Below are positions 10,003-19,773 of a stretch of 64,000 nucleotides of DNA, piece after piece. Origin of the DNA: Bifidobacterium tibiigranuli (lineage in GTDB: Bacteria > Actinomycetota > Actinomycetes > Actinomycetales > Bifidobacteriaceae). The DNA is taken from positions 186,001 to 250,000 of the forward strand of contig NZ_QLZA01000003.1 of assembly GCF_009371885.1 (NCBI RefSeq), given 5' to 3'. The translations under genes were made by a program, and so were the position numbers. How positions within the stretch are numbered: the first letter of the stretch is position 1; the number at the start of each line of letters is the position of its first letter. The notes beneath the pieces were generated by a model that saw nothing but the letters and a program-made list of their open reading frames with translations, had not been told where the DNA came from and made no database searches.

Positions 10003-10012
10003 GCGCGAGCGG

Positions 10013-10048
10013 CGCTGCGCCGGTGCCCGTCCGGGCATCAGCGCAGCG
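10013..10048. terminator. Hairpin after thiG
   Basis: CGCTGCGC pairs with GCGCAGCG, and inside it TGCCC pairs with GGGCA around GTCC. It lies 11 bases after the thiG stop, between convergent thiG and ykoE. There is no clear T-run, so termination may be weak. Confidence 0.55.
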
Positions 10049-10187
10049 TCCGTTGTATAGCGTCACCCTTGGGAAACTGGCAGAAATACGCCGCTGACCA
10101 CAACTCAGCGGCCGATTCGTTCCAGTTGCCCACGTACCTGGAAGGAATATGCTGCACCTCCGAGCGTCACCGGCGCTTTCGTTCCGT

Positions 10188-10916
10188 TTACGACCTAGCA
10201 GTGGCGATGCGGCCCGATTCGAAGCGCGACAGCGCTCCGGTGCAGGCGATGCCAAGGTAAAGGAACCACATCAGCGCGCCGGAGACGATGGCACCGGAAA
10301 CGCAGCTGGCCACGATGTATATGATGCCGAAGTCCCCCATGCTGTCCATGCCGGCATAGGCCGTCACGAGCGACCAGGCCGCGCCGCCGATTGCGGTCAT
10401 GACTCCCGAAAGCGTTGCAGTCCAGACGTTCCAGAGCTTATATGCCACGACCAGGAAGCCAATTTCAGCGAAGACGCCTTGGACGATTCCGGCGACCAGC
10501 GAACCGGCCGCGCCCCACTGGTTGCCGAGCGCCAGCTCAAGCAACGCGCCCACGGTTTCCGCGTACAGCCCGGCTCCGGGCTTGCGCACGATGATCAGCG
10601 CCAGCACGCCACCGAAATACCAGAAGCCGTTCAATGCGCCTTCCAATCCGGGGACGAAGCCTTTCAGCACGGCGGTCGGGGCGGTGACAATCAGATCGAA
10701 GGCCCAGAACACCAGGCCGGACGCCACGCCGATAACCGAGGCGACGGTGATATCGACCGGACGCCAGCGGTACCAGTGGCGGCTGCGCGTAACGACGCGG
10801 ACGCCGCGACCTTGCGCCGCGCCATTCGCCGACGACGATACAGACGACGCGGACGATGTAGACGATGACACAGACGATGGCCCGTCAAATTGATGGTTGT
10901 TGTTGCTTGCAGACAT
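10188..10916 (-). CDS. ykoE: YkoE-type ECF substrate-binding membrane protein (thiamine precursor uptake)
   Basis: The 242-residue protein has a disordered Ser/Asn-rich start, then VDITVASVIGVASGLVFWAF and further hydrophobic segments with the YkoE pattern (GFVPGLEGALNGFWYFGGVL, KPGAGLYAETVGALLELALG, GVFAEIGFLVVAYKLWN). YkoE is the S component of an ECF transporter thought to import hydroxymethylpyrimidine or thiamine. The ATPase and T components are not here and may be shared. Start at 10916 is set by GGAGGAG just upstream. A TPP riboswitch precedes the gene, which supports the thiamine role. Confidence 0.88.
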   Translation of the reverse strand: MSASNNNHQFDGPSSVSSSTSSASSVSSSANGAAQGRGVRVVTRSRHWYRWRPVDITVASVIGVASGLVFWAFDLIVTAPTAVLKGFVPGLEGALNGFWYFGGVLALIIVRKPGAGLYAETVGALLELALGNQWGAAGSLVAGIVQGVFAEIGFLVVAYKLWNVWTATLSGVMTAIGGAAWSLVTAYAGMDSMGDFGIIYIVASCVSGAIVSGALMWFLYLGIACTGALSRFESGRIATARS

Positions 10917-10997
10917 TATTCTCCTCCAATGCTGCCCGCCCGCCCCAAAAAGGAACCGGCAGACATAGGTATCACGAGAAGGAATACCAAGATAGGC

Positions 10998-11083
10998 ATT
11001 GACTTCGTTCGACGGTATTAGCCGTGTCACGTTCAACGGTCGGAGATACTATCTCCCTCTCAGCTTTCCAGCTCCCGTGTCTT
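10998..11083 (-). promoter_or_regulatory. TPP riboswitch upstream of ykoE
   Basis: On the minus strand the order is CGGGAGCTGGAAAGCTGAGA (pyrimidine-sensing arm, with the CTGAGA box), then ACCGTTGAACGTGACAC and GGCTAATACCGTCGAACGAA (pyrophosphate arm, with the conserved TGAAC, GGnTAATnCC and CGAA). These are the diagnostic boxes of the TPP aptamer. It lies about 80 bp before the ykoE start and is expected to shut off the transporter when TPP is plentiful. Confidence 0.9.
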
Positions 11084-11137
11084 GCAAGGCCACACCCTAG
11101 CACGCTCGAGGCATCGCGCACAACCGCGCCACGTCAC

Positions 11138-11255
11138 ATGCGACACGCCCGGATTGGGATACACAAGTCGCCCGATAGCGATTTTCGATGGCGCAATTCC
11201 GCGAGCCGGAATCGCTATCACCCGACCCGTGCGCCTTAACCCGGGCGTGTCGCAT
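11138..11255. repeat. Long hairpin element, family A copy 2
   Basis: The outer inverted repeat of 15 bp is perfect: ATGCGACACGCCCGG at 11138-11152 and its complement at 11241-11255. The inner part repeats the family A core (GATACACAAGTCG, then CGATAGCGATTT and an inverted partner with ATCGCTATC), with several mismatches. It lies between the ykoE riboswitch promoter region and the histidine kinase gene. There are no open frames of interest. Confidence 0.8.
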
Positions 11256-11352
11256 AGGAATCGATGAGAAATAGCCGAGGGACGCAAAACCTGTTCATAG
11301 TAGAGTAGCTATCAGCACTCATTCACCCTTGCGCGAGAAGGCGGGGCAAACG

Positions 11353-12857
11353 ATGACCACGACAACAGACAAACGACCGGCGCAGCCGACTCCGGCCGCA
11401 AAGGAACGCAGCAGGCGGTTCCCGTTCTACGCCGCCTCGACCTCGCTGCAGCGCGAGTTCGTCGGCTTGGTGCTGGCGTGGTTCCTTGCCGGGGCCGCGG
11501 CGGCGCTGTCAATGATTTTCATCGGCGTCGGGGTCAGCAATGCTGGCGTGCTGCTGATCGCAGGCGTCGTGGCGCTGGCCACCACGCTCGTGTGCATCGT
11601 CGTGCCCGCGATCGGTGCGCGCACCCGGTGGGCGGCATCGTGATATGCGCGATCATGCTGCTGTCGGCGGAGGCGCTGTCCATAGCGATTCCGCTCGCCC
11701 GACCGTGGCTGCTTGTCGTATTCCCGGTGCTGTGGTCGGCGCGCGCCATGAGACGACAGGTCGGCCTGTGCATCGGCCTGGCGGCCGTCATCATCGTGAT
11801 CACCGGGCTGTTCCAAGGCACATCAGCCACCATCATGCTGCTGCGGCTGCCCAGTCTGCTCCCCATTATGCTGATCGTTGCCACCATCACCATATTCATC
11901 TGGCATATACGCGATGGCGCAGGCAACAACGGCGCAACCGGAGGCAGGCGCGGAGGCAACGAGAACGCCGCCAATCCGGCCGCCGCGGCTGAGCATGCCA
12001 CTGCCGTCGTCGGGCCGGAAAGCAGCCCCGAAGCGCTCCATGCCGCCGCCTACGACCGCTACGATTCCGACAGCGCCGCCACCGACCCTGGGGAATTCGA
12101 CCGCAGCAACATCAATCACAGCGCCATCGACCACAGTGCCATCGACCGATATGCCCTCATATCGCACGATCTGCGAGTGCCGCTGACCTCCATCATCGGG
12201 TACATTTCGCTTGAGCTGGACGGCGACCAGATCAGCGATGAGACCCGCTCCCACCTCGACATCGCGCTGCGCAACGCCGAACGCCTCAACTCCATGCTTG
12301 CGCCGCAGACGATGGTCAACCGGGGACTCGGTCTGGCTGAGGATGCCGAAAAAACGGCCCAGCGCACCGATATCATCCCGATCATCAATGAAGTGCTGGC
12401 ATCATTCGGCTGGCAGATGAACGAGCGCGGCATTCGGCTGCGCACCAGACTCGACGACAGCCTCGTCGCGGTGGCCGACGAAGGCCAGATCCGGCTGCTG
12501 CTGTCCAATCTCGTCTCGAACGCCGTCAAATACAATAAGGCCAACGGCAGCATCTTCGTCAGCGCCAGCACCGCTTCGGGCAACATTCTCGTGGAAATCT
12601 CCGATTCCGGGGTCGGCATACCGCACGAGGAGCTGGACAGCATCCGCAGCATGTACTATCGCGCAAGCAATGCGAAGGGCTCCGACGTCGACGGCAGCGG
12701 AATCGGCCTGTACACATGCGATATGATCGTCCGCCGCTTGCACAGCAGTCTCGACATCACCTCCGAGCCAGGCAAGGGAACCACCATCACCGTCAGATTC
12801 CCCTCATCGCCGCAGCTGTTCGGCGCGAGCGAGGCCCTCACGCCCCAGCAGGCCTGA
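11353..12857 (+). pseudogene. Membrane sensor histidine kinase, one frameshift
   Basis: The gene starts at ATG 11353 after GAGAAGG and reads through two membrane helices (GLVLAWFLAGAAAALSMIFI, VLLIAGVVALATTLVCIVVP). It then hits a stop at about 11641. The rest continues in the next frame: VGGIVICAIMLLSAEALSIA, more helices, a linker, the H-box YALISHDLRVPLTSIIGYIS, the N-box LLSNLVSNAVKYNK, and the G boxes ISDSGVGIP and GSGIGLYTCDMIV. A one-base loss near 11625-11635 would explain it. The site is not a long homopolymer. As an intact gene it would encode about 500 residues, a membrane sensor for the envelope locus that follows. Its likely partner regulator is at 20031. Confidence 0.85.
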
Positions 12858-12953
12858 GGCGAGGCACCGGCATCTCTCCCCTATTCCCCCGGCATGCTCC
12901 TGAGGCATTGTCTCTCGCAATCATCGGCTTGCGCGCGTCAGCGGTCAGCGCGT

Positions 12954-12979
12954 GCTCAGGATTTGCGCAAATCCTGAGC
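12954..12979. promoter_or_regulatory. Perfect 26-bp palindrome before the GT2 gene
   Basis: GCTCAGGATTTGC is followed directly by its exact complement, with no loop. Degenerate half-sites follow (CGAATCCTGCGCAG near 13032, TTTGCGCGAAACCTGAGCG near 13078). The cluster lies in the 350-bp gap between the kinase and GT2 genes, about 230 bp before the GT2 start. It fits a dimeric regulator operator better than a terminator. Confidence 0.5.
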
Positions 12980-13206
12980 GAAGTCTGCGGATTTGCAGCG
13001 ATTATGCGCCAGCACTGCGCCACCCTTGCGTAACCCCTAGGCGAATCCTGCGCAGTTGCGGAGAGGCTGCGCGACATTTGCGCGAAACCTGAGCGCCTCG
13101 TATCACGTCCGAAACAGCACAATCCTTTCATGGTCTTAAGTTGCAAACCCCGAGCGTTGCACTGCTGAACAAAGCACTGAAAAAGGCACTGTTGAAAGGA
13201 CCTGAC

Positions 13207-14660
13207 ATGGACCGCACACTGACGCCCGTCACATCCATCGATGATGGTTTTGCCGGCTGGAACGTCCCCACGGAGGATGACGATCTGCATGATCTGGACG
13301 ACGACCTTTCGCTGCTGCGCGAAGACTTCGCCCACGTCGAGCACCCGCTCATCGGGTGCGTCATCCCCGCCTACAACGAAGAGAGCACCATCGGGGACGT
13401 GATCCAGTCCCTGCTCGACCAGACGCTCACCCCCGACGAAATCCACGTCGTCATCAACAATTCCAACGACCGGACTTTGCAGAAAGCCCGTGAATTCGCC
13501 GGCGTGCACAGAAAATCAAATGCCGAGCGCACCATGGTGTGCGCCGTGTACATTCACGACATCGGCAAGAACGCGGAGAAGAAGGTCGGCGCGCTCAACT
13601 ACGGGCTATTCCATGATCGCGCCCTTCGACTATGTGCTCGGCGTCGACGGCGATACGGTAGCCGAGCCGGATGCGGTGGCCACGCTGCTCAAGGAGATCG
13701 AGTCCGGTCCCAAGATCGGCGGCGTCTCAGCGATTTTCACCGTCGATGATTCCAAGATCAAGGGTCCTATCGCCTCGTGGCTCGTCGCCGGGCAGCGCGC
13801 GCAGTTCGCGGCGTTCAACATCAAGGCGATGGCATCATCGCGTCATTCCCGTGCTTGGCGGCCAGTTTTCGCTCTTCTCGGTGCGGGCGCTCGAAGAGGT
13901 GGCGAAGCGGGAGAATCAGGCGACCCCGTGGATCATGAAAAGCGAGGTGGAGGATTCCCTGCTCTCGCTGCAGATCAAATCCGCCGGCTACGAGACGATG
14001 CTCAGCGCCAGCGCACGGGCGTACGTCGGCGGCATGACCACGCTGCGCTCCCTTGACGGCCAGCAGGTCAAATGGAACTCCGGCGCCGTCGAGCTCATGC
14101 GCTCCAATCCGAGGCATCCGAGTCTGACGCAGCGCTGGATGGAGCATATCTCCATGTTCTTCAACGGCTACAATCGCTTCGCCTTCGCGTTTCTGCTCAT
14201 CTCTTCACTTTCAATCAGCGCGTTCGAGTTCTACCCGATCTGGATAGCGCCCACCGTCGTCGCGATTCTGCTGAATCTGAAGATCGCGCTGAAAATCCGC
14301 AGCCGTAACTTCCGCGACATCCTGTTCGCCGTGCTGTTCGTACCGGCCGAACTCTACCTGTGGGTTCGCATTGGCCATTTCGTGCGATCGTGGTGGAAGT
14401 CGCTCTTCGGCGGGCAAAGCGACAATTGGGCCGCTCAGGCCAAGGCCGAGCGCGGCCGCGGCAACGCCTATCTGGTCGCGCCGATCATCGAGGTCCTCGT
14501 TCTTGCAGTGTGCCTGTTCGTCCAGTTCAAGCTGCCGATTGCCGTGCAGACCGCCGTCATCCTGCCGTTGGGGTGGTGGTCGCTGGCGGTGCTGACCGTC
14601 ACCCAGACCTGCATTATGCTCGTGTCGCTGCTGCGGCCGACACACGGTGCCAAGGTCTGA
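13207..14660 (+). pseudogene. Processive GT2 glycosyltransferase (cellulose-synthase-like), two frameshifts
   Basis: ATG 13207 follows AAAGGA. The first frame gives an acidic N-terminus and IGCVIPAYNEESTIGDVIQS, the GT2 start. The frame then changes near 13605, giving FDYVLGVDGDTVAEPDAV with the metal/UDP-binding Asp residues, and again near 13840, giving VLGGQFSLFSVRALEEVAKR. The base-supplying Glu-Asp motif is EVEDSLLSLQIKSAGY, and QQVKW stands in for the QxxRW motif of processive synthases. At least four membrane helices follow. Each shift is a net one-base gain. The layout (catalytic domain then C-terminal helices, about 485 residues) fits a polysaccharide synthase that extrudes a beta-glucan-like chain; the sugar used is not known. 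Confidence 0.83.
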
Positions 14661-14821
14661 GCCGCTGAGCCGCTACAGCGCAACCCGAGCGGTGCATTCA
14701 AGCACCAGAAGCATCGCAGCCACCCCAACCATAACAAGCATTCATCAGCAACCGCACCACCAACCGTCAATCGAACGACACCCAAGATTCGACACGATTT
14801 TCGACACGAACGGAGTGAACC

Positions 14822-15595
14822 ATGAAGAAGAGAATTTTCACTATAGCCGCCGCAAGCCTTACGGTGGCACTCGGCCTGGGAACCTTGACCGGCTGCGCCA
14901 GCCTGGAAAGCCTGACCGGGCTGTCATTGCCCAGCTCCAGCCCATCCGCCACGGCAAGCGGCGCCGCAGCGACCTCCAAAACCCCGGATGACGCGAGCAG
15001 CAAGCATTCCAAGACCGGCTTCCTATCGCCATTCAGCGCCAACGGCGCCGTGCATATCTATACGAACATCGAAGGCATCGACTACGTGCTGGCGCTCTAC
15101 CCATCGCAGTCCACGCCGGACCCAAGCGCATGGTATCCGAAGGGAGACAAGCTGTTCTCGATGAACCTGCAGGCCTATGACCTGTCGACGGACTTGCGGG
15201 CGCCATATCTCAACAAGCGCATGGTGTATCTGTCGACCGTATCGATCACCAGCACCCTCACCACGATGTCGGGGGCCACCGGCTCCTCGTCCTCCTTCGT
15301 GCGCCACGGCAATGCCGCACAGCTCACCTTCGACCCGGAGCCCCTGGTCAACGGCAACGCTGGCATACTGCTGATGTCGCCCAAGGGCATTTTCGACATG
15401 CGCAACCAGACCATAGGCGACCTGCCGCTGGACACCATCGGCATCACGCTCCATATGCAATTCTCGGTGCATGTGCAGCGCACGGCCGGCAGCCCGCTCT
15501 ACGATGACCGCACGGTAGGCATGGACGTGCCGATCGGCATCACCCCATCGACGAAGGCCACGGCTTCAAAGTCGGTGCCGGTCGACGCCTTCTGA
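14822..15595 (+). CDS. Putative secreted lipoprotein of unknown function
   Basis: The 257-residue protein has a lipoprotein signal (KKRIFTIAAASLTVALGLGT then LTGC, with the Cys at about residue 25). A Ser/Thr/Ala-rich linker follows, then a folded part that looks beta-rich (AVHIYTNIEGIDYVLALYPS, IGITLHMQFSVHV). I do not recognise the domain. It sits between the GT2 and GH6 genes on the same strand, so an envelope-side role in the same polymer pathway is likely, for example anchoring or guiding it. That is inference. About 160 bp with no other gene precede it. Confidence 0.8.
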   Translation: MKKRIFTIAAASLTVALGLGTLTGCASLESLTGLSLPSSSPSATASGAAATSKTPDDASSKHSKTGFLSPFSANGAVHIYTNIEGIDYVLALYPSQSTPDPSAWYPKGDKLFSMNLQAYDLSTDLRAPYLNKRMVYLSTVSITSTLTTMSGATGSSSSFVRHGNAAQLTFDPEPLVNGNAGILLMSPKGIFDMRNQTIGDLPLDTIGITLHMQFSVHVQRTAGSPLYDDRTVGMDVPIGITPSTKATASKSVPVDAF

Positions 15596-15608
15596 CGCGG
15601 ACGCATGT

Positions 15609-15664
15609 CATGTCACGGTATGGCATCCTATGACATAGCACGGCATGAGACATACCGTGACATG
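15609..15664. repeat. Inverted repeat between lipoprotein and GH6 genes
   Basis: CATGTCACGGTATG at 15609-15622 and its exact complement at 15651-15664 enclose a 28-bp spacer. A further TGTGACATG follows at about 15671. It lies 14 bp after the lipoprotein stop, so it may act in mRNA processing or as an operator. There is no T-run. Confidence 0.6.
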
Positions 15665-15742
15665 AAATACTGTGACATGAAATAACATGTGGGCACCCTA
15701 GCTCTAGGCAGCAAGCGGACACGGATTGGAAGGAGGCGCGAT

Positions 15743-16899
15743 ATGCGCTGGTTCCCATCGCACAATAACAGGCGCGGCAGGCGCGTCGTTTCCAGTGAAC
15801 GCAGTATTTCCGGTGAACACAGTATTTCCGGTGAGCGCAGTGTTTCCGGCACGCGCAGGTCTTTCGACGGGCACAGATCGTCCGGCAGGCATCGCCTCTT
15901 CGACGGGCACGGTGCTTCCGGCGGACGCAAATCGTCCGGCCAGCGCGGCCCCCTTGGCAGGCACGGCTTCGCCAACGGCTTGCGCACAACGATTGCGGCT
16001 GCGACCGTGCTGGTCCTCGTGCTGGTCACCTGCGCCTGGACCGCAATCAGGGCGAATGCCCAGTTCGCCCAGGCACCGCCGCGCTACGCCTCCACCGACC
16101 AAAATCCCTTCGCCGGGGCCGGACTCTACGTGTATCCGGATTCGCAGGCGGCGCGGGCCTACCGGAGCGCTTCGAGCAGCCAGCAAAGCCAGCTTTCCGT
16201 GCTCGCCAGCACGCCGACCGCGATATGGCTCACACCCGACCATGTCCCTGCGAGCGCCGTCGAACCGTATCTGCACGGCATCCTTGCCGATGCGCAGCGA
16301 GCGCGCCAGACCGCCGTATTCGTCGTATACGGATTCCCGAACCGCGACTGCGGCAACTACTCCGGCAACGGGATTCTGGCGGATGAATACCTCGAATGGG
16401 TGCAGGCGATCACGATTGCGCTCAGACAATCCGCCAGCGCACCGATTCTCATCCTTGAGCCCGACGCGCTGGCGCTTTCCACCCAATGCCGGCCCATCGC
16501 CGCGAATCTGCCGCTGCTGCGCATCGCTGTGGACTGGCTCTCGACCAGCGGCGCTTCGATCTACATTGATGCCGGGCACTCCGCATGGGTTCCCGCGCGC
16601 CAGATGGCCTCCCTGCTCCAACGGGTGGGTCTGGGCAAGGTCCGGGGATTTTCGCTTAACGTGTCGAACTACAACAGTGACGCCGACGAGCAGCGCTACG
16701 GGGATGCGATAAACCAGCTCACCGGCTCCCACTACATTATCGACTCGGGGCGCGCATCGGCACGGCTCCAGGGGCAGCGCCATACGGCAGCCAGGACGCA
16801 TTCATGTGGATCAAACCGCCCGGGGAATCCGACGGCCCGTGCAACGGCGGACCTGCTGCGGGCACGTGGTGGAATGAGCGCGCGCTGGGCATGGTATAG
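15743..16899 (+). pseudogene. GH6-family glycoside hydrolase, membrane-anchored, one frameshift near the end
   Basis: ATG 15743 follows GGAAGGAGG. About 75 basic residues with repeated SISGE/SVSG blocks precede a single membrane helix (TIAAATVLVLVLVTCAWTAI), so the catalytic domain faces outside. GH6 hallmarks are VFVVYGFPNRDCG, the acid Asp in LILEPDALALST, YIDAGHSAWV, and FSLNVSNYNSD. Near 16745 the frame changes (net one base lost). The next frame supplies the rest: RIGTAPGAAPYGSQDAFMWI, then KPPGESDGPC and TWWNERALGMV up to TAG 16897-16899. GH6 enzymes cleave beta-1,4-glucans. Beside a GT2 synthase gene it probably edits or releases the nascent polymer, as GH6 partners do in Streptomyces csl loci. 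Confidence 0.85.
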
Positions 16900-16903
16900 C
16901 GCG

Positions 16904-17027
16904 TAGTGCGCACGAAATGAACATGCCTAGCCACGCTTGATTACCAACGTATCCTTGATATTGCAACAATTATGGCCATTGTCGCAATGGCATAGCGTCG
17001 CTTATGATGTTCGTTTCGTGCGCACTA
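16904..17027. repeat. MITE-like element with 21-bp terminal inverted repeats
   Basis: TAGTGCGCACGAAATGAACA starts the left arm (16904-16924); the right arm at 17007-17027 is its complement with one mismatch. A smaller inner hairpin (ATTGCAACAAT against ATTGTCGCAAT) is nested. A partial copy of the end, GCGTAGTGCGCA, recurs at about 17043. It lies between the convergent GH6 and LuxR genes. No transposase is inside, so it could be a miniature mobile element or a structured terminator region. Confidence 0.6.
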
Positions 17028-17076
17028 TGCAAAACCCAGGGCGCGTAGTGCGCAGGGTCCCTACGACGCAGTATCT

Positions 17077-19773
17077 CTATGCCAACACGCTGCTGAGCTC
17101 GCGCCGCGAGGACAGCCTAAGCTTGGCGAGCACCTTGCGCATGTGGAAGGCGATGGTAGGTGTCGCCAGATACAACGACTGCGCGATCTGCGCATTGGTC
17201 CGGCCCTGGGCCACGAGCATGGCGATTTCGCGTTCACGGGTGCTCAGCGATTCGATGCCCGAAAGCACCGCCGGATCCGTATCGTCAATAAGCGCCAGCG
17301 CACGGCGCACGGCCGGTCTGGCGCCAAGGGTGAGGAACTGCTCCGCAGCCTGCCGCAGCGTACGCGCCCCGCCCGCTGCATCGCCCAGGCTCAGCTGCAT
17401 CCGCCCGGCGTCGCTGAGCGCCTGAGCCCGCACGCGCGGGGCCGGCGCCCCGGCATCGTCAGCGCCACGAACGGCGGCGCGGTAGGCGCGCAGCGCACGT
17501 TCCGGCAAGTCGTAAGCCTCCGCCACGCGCCCTTCAAGCCAGTTCATCGAGCCATAGATCGGCGACCAGTCCAGACCGACATGCTTGTGCAGCTCGGCGA
17601 GCTCACGGTCGGCCTCCTCGGCCCGTCCCAGCGCGGCGAGCGCATCGACCCGATAGGTGAAGATGGAGCGCCCGGCAAGCCAGCGCCCTTGCAGCGCCTC
17701 AGGCGAGAGCGCATCGAGCACGGCCTGTGCATCGCCATGCATGCGGGCATGCTGCACCTGGGCGAGCAGTTCGAGTTCGGCACCGAAGGTGTCGTAGTCG
17801 GTGACGGTGACTTCGCGTGCGATGCGCCTGTTCTCGGCATAGGCGTCCTCGTCGCCGGCCTGGGCCGCCAGCACTGCGCGCAGCAGGAAGACCAGCGGGC
17901 GCGAGGAGACGTCGATGCTGTCGAGCGCGCCGACCGCAGCCCCTTCAGGCATCGATCCGGCCTCGGAAGTGCGCCCGGCAAGCCACCAGCAGTAGGCCAG
18001 CAGCACTCTCGCATGCCCTAGGCTCCACCCCACGATACCGTCCGCCGCCAGCGCGTTCGCCGCTTCGAGATCGGCCGTCGCCGCCTGCACGGCTCCAATA
18101 CCGGCGTACACGCCGCCGCGGCAGGTGAGCGCGTCGGCCAGCGCCGGTGACGCTTCGGCGTTCGCAATGAGGCCGGAAAGCGCGTCAACCTCGCGTTGCA
18201 CCCGTTCGAGGTCGCGCACGCGAGCGGCTGCCGTGACGGCAAGCCCTGTAGCGCGCAGCAAAATCTGCCCGGCATCAGGCATCACGGCGAGCCGCGCGTC
18301 GCTCAGCGGCATCGCCTCATCCTGCACACGATGCGCGAGTTCACGCACATCGTCAAGCAGGCCCAGCACCGGCGTGTAATCATCGGTGGTGAGCTGCACC
18401 ATAACCGCCATCATCGTGATATGCATGCGCAGCACGGTGTCATCCGGGTGCTGCGGCTCGCGCGCCAGCAGCTCATGCACGAACGCGAGCGCCCACGGCA
18501 CGTCTCCGGTGATCTGCCGGGTCTGCAGCAGCGCCAGGTCGCGCACCGGATCGGGGTCGAGCGCCTCAAGCTCGGGCAGCAGATCGAGCACGATGGGACT
18601 GATGAAGTTCGCGCCAGCAAGCACGCAGGCTTCGACGATCAGCTCGCCGCGCATAGCCGGGTCGGCGAGCATGGCGGCCCGGCGCAGGTAGATGATGGCG
18701 CGCCCCGGGTCGCCGGACGCCTCGGCAGCGCTTGCCGCCGCCCGCACACGCTGCAGGAGATCCGCCGTGAGGCCGTCGCCGCGCGCCGTCGCCGCATCAA
18801 GCCGACACAGCAAAGCGCGGTGCGGGTTGGAAACCTGCGCGGAAGCGGCCTCAAGAATGGCGATGCGTCGCTGGGCGTCGAGTCCTTCGGCGATATCGGC
18901 GGCAAAAAGGCTATGGAACGGCCGCACGCTTCCGGGCGCGGAACGCACGAGCAGACCTGCGGCGATGGCGGCCTCCACATCGACGGTGTCGCCGAGGCAT
19001 TGTGCGATTGCCTCCACTTCCCGAGCGCACACACCATCACGAAGCAAGGCGGCAATCTCGAGCGCATGGCGCACCGCAGGCGTCGCATCGGCGCTGCCTT
19101 GTGCGAACGCCTGCCCAGGGCGAGCCGGCAGATGCACCCCCGAATCCCAATGCGAACGGGTCTCGCCGGGCGCTGGCTCCATGGCGGCAATGACCGCGTC
19201 AATGTAGAGCGGCAGACCGCCGGAAAGCTCGCGAATGCGGCTGGCCAGCCGCAGCGATATTTCAAGGCCATGCACCCGGGAGACGTATCCGCGCAACGCA
19301 CGGGCATCGAGCGGCGCGAGTTCGATCTGCTGCCTGCGCGCCCAAGCGTCAGGTTCGGCGGCGAAAATCTCCTGAGCTATCTCACCAGTGCGCGGCTCAT
19401 GCCCGCTGAGCACCACGCCTGCGCCGGAGAACGCGAGACGGCCCAGCACGAAACGCAGCGCGCGCAATGATTTGTCGTCGATCCATTGCGCGTTGTCGAT
19501 CACGACGAGCAGGCGGCGCGTCCCCGAGGTACCTCGCGAGAGCACGGACAGCAGCGAACGCACCACGCCCGAGAATTCAAGGCCGGTCGCCTCGCCCACC
19601 CCCGCAAGCACCCCGGCGCGCTCGCCCGCGGCCCGCGCGACCTTGTCGATAAGAGCGAACGAAAAATCAGCTTCGAAAGCGTCGGCGCTCACCGAGACCA
19701 CACGGAAACGGTCGGCTGCCTGTTCAAACTGCCGCAGCCAGGTCGTCTTGCCCACTCCGGGAAGCCCAGTCAC
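17077..19773 (-). CDS. Large ATP-binding LuxR-family regulator (LAL/MalT-like)
   Basis: As read from GTG 19773 it gives 898 residues. It starts at the Walker A (TGLPGVGKTTWLRQFEQ), then Walker B-like LLVVIDNAQWIDD, a long helical repeat region and a C-terminal LuxR helix-turn-helix (LSTREREIAMLVAQGRTNAQ, then IAQSLYLATPTIAFHMRKVL). Starting directly at the P-loop is unusual; the family normally has 20-60 residues before it. A suitable N-terminus exists upstream from ATG 19868 but is one base out of frame because of a run of eight G (see that entry). LAL regulators bind a signal through the helical region and activate promoters. It points toward the GH6 locus and lies next to a response regulator. 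Confidence 0.85.
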   Translation of the reverse strand: MTGLPGVGKTTWLRQFEQAADRFRVVSVSADAFEADFSFALIDKVARAAGERAGVLAGVGEATGLEFSGVVRSLLSVLSRGTSGTRRLLVVIDNAQWIDDKSLRALRFVLGRLAFSGAGVVLSGHEPRTGEIAQEIFAAEPDAWARRQQIELAPLDARALRGYVSRVHGLEISLRLASRIRELSGGLPLYIDAVIAAMEPAPGETRSHWDSGVHLPARPGQAFAQGSADATPAVRHALEIAALLRDGVCAREVEAIAQCLGDTVDVEAAIAAGLLVRSAPGSVRPFHSLFAADIAEGLDAQRRIAILEAASAQVSNPHRALLCRLDAATARGDGLTADLLQRVRAAASAAEASGDPGRAIIYLRRAAMLADPAMRGELIVEACVLAGANFISPIVLDLLPELEALDPDPVRDLALLQTRQITGDVPWALAFVHELLAREPQHPDDTVLRMHITMMAVMVQLTTDDYTPVLGLLDDVRELAHRVQDEAMPLSDARLAVMPDAGQILLRATGLAVTAAARVRDLERVQREVDALSGLIANAEASPALADALTCRGGVYAGIGAVQAATADLEAANALAADGIVGWSLGHARVLLAYCWWLAGRTSEAGSMPEGAAVGALDSIDVSSRPLVFLLRAVLAAQAGDEDAYAENRRIAREVTVTDYDTFGAELELLAQVQHARMHGDAQAVLDALSPEALQGRWLAGRSIFTYRVDALAALGRAEEADRELAELHKHVGLDWSPIYGSMNWLEGRVAEAYDLPERALRAYRAAVRGADDAGAPAPRVRAQALSDAGRMQLSLGDAAGGARTLRQAAEQFLTLGARPAVRRALALIDDTDPAVLSGIESLSTREREIAMLVAQGRTNAQIAQSLYLATPTIAFHMRKVLAKLRLSSRRELSSVLA

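Noticed and set aside
13207..14660. Phase variation as the cause of the GT2 frame changes
   Set aside because: The sites lack long homopolymers or short tandem repeats, unlike the G8 tract at 19835.
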